Part shown: piece after piece, positions 6,493 to 11,929 of the stretch
How positions within the stretch are numbered: the stretch's first letter is position 1
Layout of the letters: every line of letters starts with the position of its first letter
Assembly: GCA_017651785.1 (NCBI GenBank)
Contig: JAGCCD010000028.1
Coordinates: forward strand, 1 to 11,929
Direction: 5' to 3'
Source of the DNA: Bacteroidales bacterium
GTDB taxonomy: Bacteria > Bacteroidota > Bacteroidia > Bacteroidales > UBA932
DNA length: 11,929 bases
Translations under genes and position numbers: made by a program
The notes under the pieces: model-generated
The model's input: the letters and a program-made list of their open reading frames with translations, nothing else
Databases searched by the model: none
Told to the model about the DNA's origin: nothing

Positions 6493-7125
6493 GATAAGGT
6501 CTGCAAGGAGACCTTCCAGCACGGCCCGCGTCCCGGTATTGATGCGGCGGTCTTCCGCCGTTGCGCCTTTGGCGGCGGTAATGCCCCCGCAGACGTCAAT
6601 GCCCAGGACGCGGTGTTCTGCGGCTATGCGGCGGGTGGCGGCGAGCAGCTCGTCCAGGGTCATCCGCCCCTGGTCCCAGTCTGTGCGGGCAAAGGCGGGG
6701 GAGAGGACGTCAAGGTCTATTGAAAGGAAAACCGGCAGCCCGGAAGGGATGTCTGCGGTGTTCAAATAGTCTTTTTTCAGCATGGGCAGACCGTCCCTTG
6801 CGGCCTGGACCCATCCGCCGCAGCTCAGGAGGCCTGAGCCGAAGGCGTCTGCCTGGTCGTCGGGATGATTGTCCAGCAGAGCAAGCGCGAACGGCTCTTC
6901 CAGAAGCTCCATCCGAAGTTTGCTAACATAGTGATAATCACCGGTGTCGATCCAGAAAACCCCTTTTTGCGGAAGGGCGGAGAGGCGTTTTCTGAGTTCT
7001 TCTTCAGCCTCCGGGGAGCAGTAGCAGCTCGTTCCCTCGATGCCGGTTAAATCTACCGGAACCGAGCCGGAGGGAGACCATCCTTCCTCCGCGTAGAGCG
7101 CGCTCAAATGCAGAATTGTGGACAT
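6484..7125 (-). CDS. Compact arginase-fold (ureohydrolase-like) hydrolase
   Basis: The 213-residue product keeps the metal-ligand pattern of the arginase/agmatinase/formimidoylglutamase superfamily. GDYH supplies His65 (in place of GGDH), DNHPDD supplies Asp85, His87 and Asp89, and SIDLD supplies Asp137 and Asp139. All six ligands of a two-manganese centre therefore appear present. These enzymes hydrolyse guanidino or formimino groups. The substrate here is unknown: the protein is about 90 residues shorter than usual family members, lacks much of the N-terminal region, and has GIDVCGG where the family normally has a Glu-containing EVxP-type segment. No signal peptide is seen, so it should be cytoplasmic. 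I chose the ATG at 7125 because upstream in-frame codons (from 7188) cross the promoter region. It converges on the pilus operon with a nine-base overlap and has no evident link to it. Confidence 0.75.
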   Translation of the reverse strand: MSTILHLSALYAEEGWSPSGSVPVDLTGIEGTSCYCSPEAEEELRKRLSALPQKGVFWIDTGDYHYVSKLRMELLEEPFALALLDNHPDDQADAFGSGLLSCGGWVQAARDGLPMLKKDYLNTADIPSGLPVFLSIDLDVLSPAFARTDWDQGRMTLDELLAATRRIAAEHRVLGIDVCGGITAAKGATAEDRRINTGTRAVLEGLLADLISI

Positions 7126-7129
7126 TTCG

Positions 7130-7161
7130 TTTCCAAAATTAAAAAAAATTCTATAATTTTG
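7130..7161 (+). promoter_or_regulatory. Promoter of the 154-residue protein gene
   Basis: TTTC at 7130-7133 (one mismatch from TTTG) is followed after 20 bases by TAATTTTG at 7154-7161, an exact TAnnTTTG box. Transcription would start near 7168, leaving a leader of about 20 bases before the ATG at 7188. The region interlocks with the opposite-facing -7 box at 7134-7141, and the two TAATTTTG boxes form a perfect eight-base inverted repeat with a 12-base spacer. Confidence 0.6.
7134..7141 (-). promoter_or_regulatory. -7 promoter box of the arginase-like gene
   Basis: On the minus strand this reads TAATTTTG, an exact match to the Bacteroidota -7 consensus TAnnTTTG, eight bases before the ATG at 7125. 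That implies a very short or absent leader. I see no good -33 TTTG at the expected distance, so the call rests on one box and its position. Confidence 0.4.
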
Positions 7162-7187
7162 TCGATTGTAGCGCCTTAGAATCAACA

Positions 7188-7652
7188 ATGACCGAAGAAG
7201 AACTGTTCCCTCTGGACCCGGAGAAAGTCTATTACTCCATGGATCCCCTCACTCTCGAGACTCCCGAGGGTCCGGTCACTATGAAGGTAGGCGCCTGGCT
7301 TAATGCAGACCCCGTACGCATCCATCAGATGATAGTAAAGGAGAAGGTCATGCAGGTAGACAACTACGAGGTCCTCACTCCTCTGGTGAGCAAACTCAGA
7401 AGGGCAGATCCCGAGTACTACCGCCGCTTCATGGGCCTCAATCTTATGATAGACTATCCCGGCTACGGAACAGGCGTCGTTGCCCGCATCCCGTACGAGA
7501 ACGATCCCGTGGGCTTTTACAAATGGTGGCGCAAGGGAAAGCACGAGGACAAAGTGTATCTGTCTCTACTCTACCGCATTAAGCTTTTCGAGAAAGTGTC
7601 CATGATGGATCCCCGGATGATCCTCAAAAAAGACCTCAAGACCATCCAGTAG
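7188..7652 (+). CDS. Protein of unknown function, 154 residues
   Basis: I do not recognise this family. The protein is soluble-looking, with no signal peptide, no membrane segment and no cysteine. It starts with an acidic segment (MTEEELFPLD). A Pro/Gly-containing strand-like part follows (KVGAWLNADP, residues 33-42), then a mixed stretch with several Tyr and Arg (about 60-90). The C-terminal third is aromatic and strongly basic: YKWWRKGKHEDK (111-122) and LLYRIKLF (127-134), then MILKKDL. Codon usage and composition match its neighbours, and it has a good promoter and a clean start at 7188, so it is very likely a real gene. It lies between the arginase-like gene (divergent) and gcvT, which has its own promoter, so a link to glycine cleavage is possible but not shown. 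Confidence 0.7.
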   Translation: MTEEELFPLDPEKVYYSMDPLTLETPEGPVTMKVGAWLNADPVRIHQMIVKEKVMQVDNYEVLTPLVSKLRRADPEYYRRFMGLNLMIDYPGYGTGVVARIPYENDPVGFYKWWRKGKHEDKVYLSLLYRIKLFEKVSMMDPRMILKKDLKTIQ

Positions 7653-7657
7653 TTTTT

Positions 7658-7689
7658 CTTGGAAAAGCGGCTTAAAAGAATTATATTTG
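7658..7689 (+). promoter_or_regulatory. Promoter of the gcv operon
   Basis: CTTG at 7658-7661 (three of four bases of TTTG), then 20 bases, then TATATTTG at 7682-7689, an exact TAnnTTTG box. This is the best-formed Bacteroidota promoter in the window together with 7130-7161. Transcription would begin near 7696, about 14 bases before the gcvT ATG, too close for any leader riboswitch. Confidence 0.6.
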
Positions 7690-7709
7690 AGTCCGCTAAC
7701 CAAGACATA

Positions 7710-8813
7710 ATGGACCAGGAATTAAAAACCACCTGCCTGCACGACGAGCATATCGCCCTCGGGGCCAAGATGAGCCCCTTCGCAGGCTTCGACATGCCCA
7801 TCCAGTACGATGGCATAATCCAGGAACACAATGCAGTACGCCACGCCGTGGGCGTCTTTGACGTATCCCATATGGGAGAAATAGTCGTAGACGGTCCCGA
7901 CGCCGCTGCCTTCGTAAACCACATCTTCACGGGAGACGTCCGCGAGCTCGAGCCCGGCCATATCGTGTACGGCATGATGTGCTACCCCGACGGCGGAACC
8001 GTAGACGACCTTCTTGTCTACAAGGAGTTCGAAAGCGGCTTCCTGCTGGTAGTAAACGCCGCCAACATAGACAAAGACTATGAGTGGATCCTCGCCCAGA
8101 CCGGGGACTTCCAGGTAGAGGTCTTCAACGACTCCGAGTCCTGGGGCCAGATAGCCGTCCAGGGTCCCGGAGCAGAAGACGCAGTCGTGCGCCTGATGGG
8201 CGTAGAAGAGCTGCGGGACGTAGAATTCTACACCTTCTGCGCCCTTGAAGACGAGGAAGGCGGCCGCGTAATCGTAAGCCGCACCGGATACACAGGAGAA
8301 GACGGCTTCGAGATCTATGCCTCTCCGGACGTAATAAAAGACCTCTGGGCCGCCCTTATGGAAGACGGCGTCCAGCCCTGCGGCCTCGGCTGCCGCGACA
8401 CCCTTCGTTTCGAGGCCGGCCTGCCTCTGTACGGAGACGAGCTCAGCCCTGAAATCAGCCCCGTAATGGCCGGCTTCTCAATGTTCTGCAAGCTGGACAA
8501 GCCTGAATTCATAGGCAAGGAGGCCCTTGCAAAGCAAAAGGCAGAGGGCGCTCCCCGCAAGGTCGTAGGCCTGGAACTTGAAGATTCCGCCATCCCCCGC
8601 GCCGGCTATCCCGTAGAGACAGAAGACGGCACCCAGGTAGGCGTTGTCACCACCGGCTATCATTCCATTTCGCTGGACAAGAGCATAGCGTTCGCCCTTG
8701 TAGACGCGGCCCACGCCGCCCTTGGCACGCCCCTCTTCGTCCGCATCCGCAAGAAAGTATTCCCTTGCACAGTAGTCAAGAAACGTTTTTACAAGACCAA
8801 TTATAAGAAATGA
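7710..8813 (+). CDS. gcvT: Glycine cleavage system T protein (aminomethyltransferase)
   Basis: GcvT transfers the methylene group from the aminomethyl-lipoyl arm of H protein to tetrahydrofolate, releasing ammonia. The 367-residue length is typical. Family landmarks run in order: FDVSHMGEI (50-58), GGTVDDLLVY (95-104, with the conserved Asp region of the active site), VSRTGYTGEDGFEIY (189-203), GLGCRDTLRFEAGLPLYGDE (225-244) and FIGKEAL (268-274). The start is the ATG at 7710, giving MDQELKTTCLHDEH. An in-frame TTG at 7659 would add 17 residues but overlaps the promoter, so I reject it. The gene is first of four in an operon, and its stop overlaps the gcvH start as ATGA. Confidence 0.97.
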   Translation: MDQELKTTCLHDEHIALGAKMSPFAGFDMPIQYDGIIQEHNAVRHAVGVFDVSHMGEIVVDGPDAAAFVNHIFTGDVRELEPGHIVYGMMCYPDGGTVDDLLVYKEFESGFLLVVNAANIDKDYEWILAQTGDFQVEVFNDSESWGQIAVQGPGAEDAVVRLMGVEELRDVEFYTFCALEDEEGGRVIVSRTGYTGEDGFEIYASPDVIKDLWAALMEDGVQPCGLGCRDTLRFEAGLPLYGDELSPEISPVMAGFSMFCKLDKPEFIGKEALAKQKAEGAPRKVVGLELEDSAIPRAGYPVETEDGTQVGVVTTGYHSISLDKSIAFALVDAAHAALGTPLFVRIRKKVFPCTVVKKRFYKTNYKK

Positions 8814-9187
8814 GCAGAATCATCGAAGGACTCCTTTACAGCGAGTCACATGAATGGGTAAAAGTCGAGGGAGACCTCGCAGTTATCGGCGTATCAGACT
8901 TCGCGCAGGCGGAGATGGGCGACATCACCTACGTAGACCTCCCCGCAGAGGGCGACGAAATAGAGGCCGGAGAAGAATTCGGCGCACTGGAGAGCGTCAA
9001 GGCCTCCAGCGAGCTCTACTGCCCCGTGAGCGGCACCATAGAGGCCGTAAACTCAGAGCTGGAGGACGCTCCCGAGAAAGTGAACGAAGACCCGTACGGC
9101 GCCTGGATCATCAAGGTCCGAATGAGCGACGCCGCGCAGCTGGACTCCCTGCTCAGCCCCGAAGCCTACTCAGAAATAGCCAAATAA
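8810..9187 (+). CDS. gcvH: Glycine cleavage system H protein (lipoyl carrier)
   Basis: The 125-residue H protein carries the lipoyl arm that shuttles the aminomethyl group from P protein to T protein and is then reoxidised by lipoamide dehydrogenase. The lipoylation site is Lys64 in the conserved GALESVKASSELYCPVSG. HEWVKVE near the start and EDPYGAWIIKV near the end are also standard. Its ATG overlaps the gcvT stop by four bases, which suggests coupled translation. The next gene starts four bases after its stop. No lipoate ligase or lipoyl synthase gene is in the window, so lipoylation depends on genes elsewhere. Confidence 0.98.
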   Translation: MSRIIEGLLYSESHEWVKVEGDLAVIGVSDFAQAEMGDITYVDLPAEGDEIEAGEEFGALESVKASSELYCPVSGTIEAVNSELEDAPEKVNEDPYGAWIIKVRMSDAAQLDSLLSPEAYSEIAK

Positions 9188-9191
9188 CCAC

Positions 9192-10505
9192 ATGAGCACA
9201 TTCGCCTATTTTCCTCACACACCCGGGGATATTAAGGTGATGCTTGACCGTGTGGGCGTGAAATCCCTCGGAGACCTCTATTCAGACGTCCCCGGGGAAT
9301 TCGTACACAGTGCAGACTACGACCTTCCCGCCGCAATGACGGAAGACGAGGTCCGCCGCTGGTTCGCCGCGCTTGCCGCAAAGGACGTGAATCTTACCGT
9401 CTTCGCCGGCGCCGGTGCGTACGATCACTACACCCCCTCGGTCATACCCTACATCACTTCCCGTTCCGAATTCCTTACCGCATACACGCCCTATCAGTGC
9501 GAAATCTCGCAGGGCACCCTGCGCTACATCTTCGAGTGGCAGAGCATGATATGCAACCTCACCGGCATGGACGTCTCAAACGCCTCTATGTACGACGGCC
9601 CCACCGCCGCCGCAGAGGCAATGAGAATGTGCGTAGCCAGCACACGCAAGCGCAACACCGTAGTTGCGTCGTCGCTGCTGCTTCCTCACGTGCTCGAGGT
9701 TCTCAAGACATATGCCCGTTACGGTGGCATCAACCTCGTCATTACAGACCAGGTAACGGAGGCCGTAGCAGAGGGCACGCTTGACCTTGCAGGCGTAATC
9801 GTCCCTTCCATAGACCGTTACGGTATAGTCCGCAACTACCGCGGCCTTGCAGACCTGGTTCACGAGATGGGCGGCCTGCTGGCAATGTACTGCGATCCTT
9901 CCGCCCTCGCCGTGGTAAAGACTCCGGCAGAGTGGGGCGCAGACATCGCCGTGGGAGACGGCCAGAGCCTGGGCATTCCCCTGGGCTTCGGCGGCCCCTA
10001 CGTGGGCTTCATGGCCTGCCAGGAGAAGTGGATGCGCAAGCTCCCCGGCCGCATCGTAGGCCAGACGCAGGACGCACAGGGCCGCCGCGCCTTCGTGCTC
10101 ACCCTCCAGGCCCGCGAGCAGCACATCCGCAGGGAAAAGGCAACGTCCAACATCTGCTCCAACGAGTCCCTTATGGCTCTGTGGTGCACCGTATATCTGT
10201 CCCTGATGGGGCCCGAGGGCATGCGCCGGCTCAACGCCGTATGCTACGAGCGCTCCCATTATCTGAAGGAGCAGCTGCTGGCAACCGGCCTCTTTGAAGA
10301 CCCGTTCGAGGGCTTGCCCTTCCTCAAGGAATTCGCCCTCAAGCCTCTGTGCGACGTTCAGAAACTGCAGAAGACCCTGCTGGACGCCGGCTTCTTCGGC
10401 GCCATCCAGGATGAGTCGGGATACGTAAGCTTCTGTGCCACAGAGCGCAGGACCGTGGAAGAAATAGACCGCCTGGTAGCGGCAGTAAAGGAGGCAGAGC
10501 TATGA
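9192..10505 (+). CDS. gcvPA: Glycine dehydrogenase (decarboxylating) subunit 1, P protein alpha
   Basis: This is the N-terminal half of the pyridoxal-phosphate P protein, encoded as a separate 437-residue subunit as in many Bacteroidota and Gram-positive bacteria. Together with subunit 2 it decarboxylates glycine and loads the aminomethyl group onto the lipoyl arm of GcvH. Landmarks are [20 protein letters not shown] followed by [20 protein letters not shown], then [28 protein letters not shown] and [18 protein letters not shown]. It lacks the PLP-binding lysine, as expected, since that residue is in subunit 2. The end overlaps the gcvPB start as ATGA at 10502-10505, which fits equal production of the two subunits. 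Confidence 0.97.
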   Translation: MSTFAYFPHTPGDIKVMLDRVGVKSLGDLYSDVPGEFVHSADYDLPAAMTEDEVRRWFAALAAKDVNLTVFAGAGAYDHYTPSVIPYITSRSEFLTAYTPYQCEISQGTLRYIFEWQSMICNLTGMDVSNASMYDGPTAAAEAMRMCVASTRKRNTVVASSLLLPHVLEVLKTYARYGGINLVITDQVTEAVAEGTLDLAGVIVPSIDRYGIVRNYRGLADLVHEMGGLLAMYCDPSALAVVKTPAEWGADIAVGDGQSLGIPLGFGGPYVGFMACQEKWMRKLPGRIVGQTQDAQGRRAFVLTLQAREQHIRREKATSNICSNESLMALWCTVYLSLMGPEGMRRLNAVCYERSHYLKEQLLATGLFEDPFEGLPFLKEFALKPLCDVQKLQKTLLDAGFFGAIQDESGYVSFCATERRTVEEIDRLVAAVKEAEL

Positions 10506-11863
10506 GATACTACGACAAATTAGTCTTCGAGCTTTCGCAGAAAGGTCGTTCCGCTTTCTCGCTGCCTCAGGCAAAGCACGAGTTTACTCCCGGCGGAGTA
10601 TGGAGGGAGAGCGAACTCAATCTTCCCGAACTCAGCGAGCCCGATGTGGTCCGTCACTACACCAACCTCAGCCAGATGAACTTCGGCGTTGATACCGGCT
10701 TCTATCCGCTCGGTTCCTGCACAATGAAGTACAATCCCAAGGTGAACGAGCAGGTTGTGCCCCAGTTCGACGGTCTCCACCCCCTGCAGCCGGAATGCAC
10801 CGTACAGGGCGCCCGCGAGGTGCTGTCCTTTATGGACAAGGCCCTTGCGGAGATTACCGGCATGAAGCATTTCACCTTCCTCCCTTGCGCCGGCGCCCAC
10901 GGAGAGCTCACCGGCCTAATGCTCATAAAGGAATACCATATGAGCAGGGGAGACACTGCCCGCACCAAGGTCATAGTACCGGACAGCGCGCACGGCACCA
11001 ATCCCGCCAGCGCCGCCGTCTGCGGCTTCGATATAGTGGTGGTCAAGTCCCGTCCCGACGGCCTTGTAGACGTAGAAGACCTCAAGCCCCTGCTTGGTCC
11101 CGACATCGCCGGCATAATGATGACCAACCCCAACACCCTCGGCCTGTTCGAGCGCGACATCAAAGAGATTGCCCGTCTGGTCCACGAGTGCGGCGGCCTC
11201 CTATACTACGACGGCGCCAACATGAATCCGCTCCTTGGCGTAGTGCGTCCGGGAGACATGGGCTTCGACGTAATGCACCTCAACCTGCACAAGACCTTCA
11301 GCACGCCTCACGGCGGCGGCGGTCCCGGCAGCGGTCCCGTGGGAGTAGGTGAAAAGCTCGTCCCTCTGCTGGAAAAGCCCAGGGTGAGCGGCTTCCACGG
11401 CAACTTCGGCGTCATCGTACGCGCCTGCGCATATATCCTTATGCTGGGCAAAGAGAACGTCAAGATGGCAGGCCTCCTGGCAACCCTGGCGGCAAACTAC
11501 ATCAAGGAGTCGCTCAAAGACTGCTACAAGCTGCCCATCCCCACGGTGTGCAAGCACGAATTCGTATTCGACGGCCTGCTGGCCGACAACGGCGTCACCA
11601 CGCTTGACGTTGCAAAGCGTCTGCTCGACTACGGCTTCCATGCACCCACCATCTACTTCCCGCTTCTATTCCACCAGGCCCTTATGATAGAGCCCACGGA
11701 AACCGAGTCGCTCCAGACCCTGGACGCCTTCATAGAAGTGATGAAGAAGATTGCCCGTGAGGCTGCGGAAGACCCGGAACTCCTGCACACGGCGCCGCAC
11801 AACACCCCCATCGGCCGTCCGGACGAAACCACCGCCGCGCGGCCGCCCATCCTCAGATACTAA
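10502..11863 (+). CDS. gcvPB: Glycine dehydrogenase (decarboxylating) subunit 2, P protein beta
   Basis: The 453-residue subunit carries the catalytic half of P protein. The PLP-binding lysine is Lys264 in [20 protein letters not shown]. Other family landmarks are [10 protein letters not shown] (71-80), [13 protein letters not shown] (127-139, where many homologues have Pro-Ala-Ala in place of Pro-Cys-Ala), [11 protein letters not shown] (161-171) and [12 protein letters not shown] (206-217). It overlaps the end of gcvPA by four bases. It is the last recognised gcv gene: no lipoamide dehydrogenase (L protein) gene follows within the window, so that subunit is presumably encoded elsewhere and shared with other complexes. 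No terminator hairpin is visible in the 30 bases before the next start codon. Confidence 0.97.
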   Translation: MRYYDKLVFELSQKGRSAFSLPQAKHEFTPGGVWRESELNLPELSEPDVVRHYTNLSQMNFGVDTGFYPLGSCTMKYNPKVNEQVVPQFDGLHPLQPECTVQGAREVLSFMDKALAEITGMKHFTFLPCAGAHGELTGLMLIKEYHMSRGDTARTKVIVPDSAHGTNPASAAVCGFDIVVVKSRPDGLVDVEDLKPLLGPDIAGIMMTNPNTLGLFERDIKEIARLVHECGGLLYYDGANMNPLLGVVRPGDMGFDVMHLNLHKTFSTPHGGGGPGSGPVGVGEKLVPLLEKPRVSGFHGNFGVIVRACAYILMLGKENVKMAGLLATLAANYIKESLKDCYKLPIPTVCKHEFVFDGLLADNGVTTLDVAKRLLDYGFHAPTIYFPLLFHQALMIEPTETESLQTLDAFIEVMKKIAREAAEDPELLHTAPHNTPIGRPDETTAARPPILRY

Positions 11864-11893
11864 CCACATAATACCCTAAGAACCAATAGACGA

Positions 11894-11929
11894 ATGGAAA
11901 TCAAAAATGCTGGGGCCGGAACCATGGAG
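11894..11929 (+). CDS. Start of a gene, possibly citrate lyase acyl carrier protein (truncated by window end)
   Basis: Only twelve codons are present, reading MEIKNAGAGTME. This resembles the N-terminus of CitD, the citrate lyase acyl carrier protein, which typically reads M-(E/K)-I-K, a few residues, then AGTLES. CitD carries the phosphoribosyl-dephospho-CoA arm of citrate lyase, which splits citrate to acetate and oxaloacetate. The ATG is 30 bases after the gcvPB stop, on the same strand, with no terminator or promoter seen between, so co-transcription is possible. Twelve residues are thin evidence, so the start and the identity are both provisional. Confidence 0.45.
   Translation, partial: MEIKNAGAGTME

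Noticed and set aside
7617..7662. A-run and T-run around the stop of the 154-residue gene as a terminator
   Set aside because: The only possible stem is a few A-T pairs with a loop over 20 bases, and the T-run lies beside a promoter box; not a stable hairpin.
7659..7709. TTG start for gcvT adding 17 residues
   Set aside because: The extension overlaps the promoter boxes and is not part of GcvT; the ATG at 7710 fits the family start.
9576..10259. Minus-strand open frame of 227 codons inside gcvPA
   Set aside because: Shadow of a highly conserved enzyme gene in GC-rich DNA; no family resemblance.

Overview
The window looks like chromosomal DNA from a GC-rich member of the Bacteroidales (Bacteroidota), for example a Rikenellaceae/Alistipes-like gut organism. 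The reasons are: a SecA C-terminus of the Bacteroidota type, a cluster of Bacteroidales-type (type V, Mfa/Fim) fimbrial lipoproteins, a split glycine decarboxylase P-protein, and promoter boxes matching the Bacteroidota primary sigma factor consensus (TTTG, about 20 bases, TAnnTTTG). Genus is inference; no rRNA gene is present.

Layout. (1) 1-1410, plus strand: the 3' part of secA (Sec translocase motor), then a small bactofilin 12 bases downstream. (2) 1378-1749, minus strand: a small zinc-ribbon protein whose 3' end overlaps the bactofilin gene by 33 bases. (3) 1750-2048: a noncoding stretch of about 300 bases. (4) 2049-6492, plus strand: a tightly packed cluster of a short ssb paralogue, a fimbrillin-like lipoprotein, a FimB/Mfa2-like anchor lipoprotein and a large (752-residue) DUF4906-like lipoprotein. 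The three surface proteins would be exported through Sec, lipidated, carried to the outer membrane and assembled as a type V pilus or related surface structure. (5) 6484-7125, minus strand: a compact arginase-fold (ureohydrolase-like) enzyme converging on the fimbrial cluster. (6) 7126-7187: a compact divergent promoter region with two inverted TAATTTTG boxes. (7) 7188-7652, plus strand: a 154-residue protein of unknown function. (8) 7710-11863: the glycine cleavage operon gcvT-gcvH-gcvPA-gcvPB, with its own well-formed promoter just upstream of gcvT. (9) 11894-end: the first 12 codons of another gene whose N-terminus resembles the citrate lyase acyl carrier protein CitD.

The glycine cleavage genes encode the T, H and (two-subunit) P proteins. 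Together with a lipoamide dehydrogenase encoded elsewhere, they would convert glycine to CO2, ammonia and methylene-tetrahydrofolate, or run in reverse. I did not find a wholly new system. The points most worth a second look are the minimal arginase-fold enzyme, the tail-less SSB joined to a pilus operon, the unknown 154-residue protein, the overlapping divergent promoters and the possible citrate lyase gene at the edge. No tRNA, rRNA, CRISPR array, insertion sequence or riboswitch was recognised.
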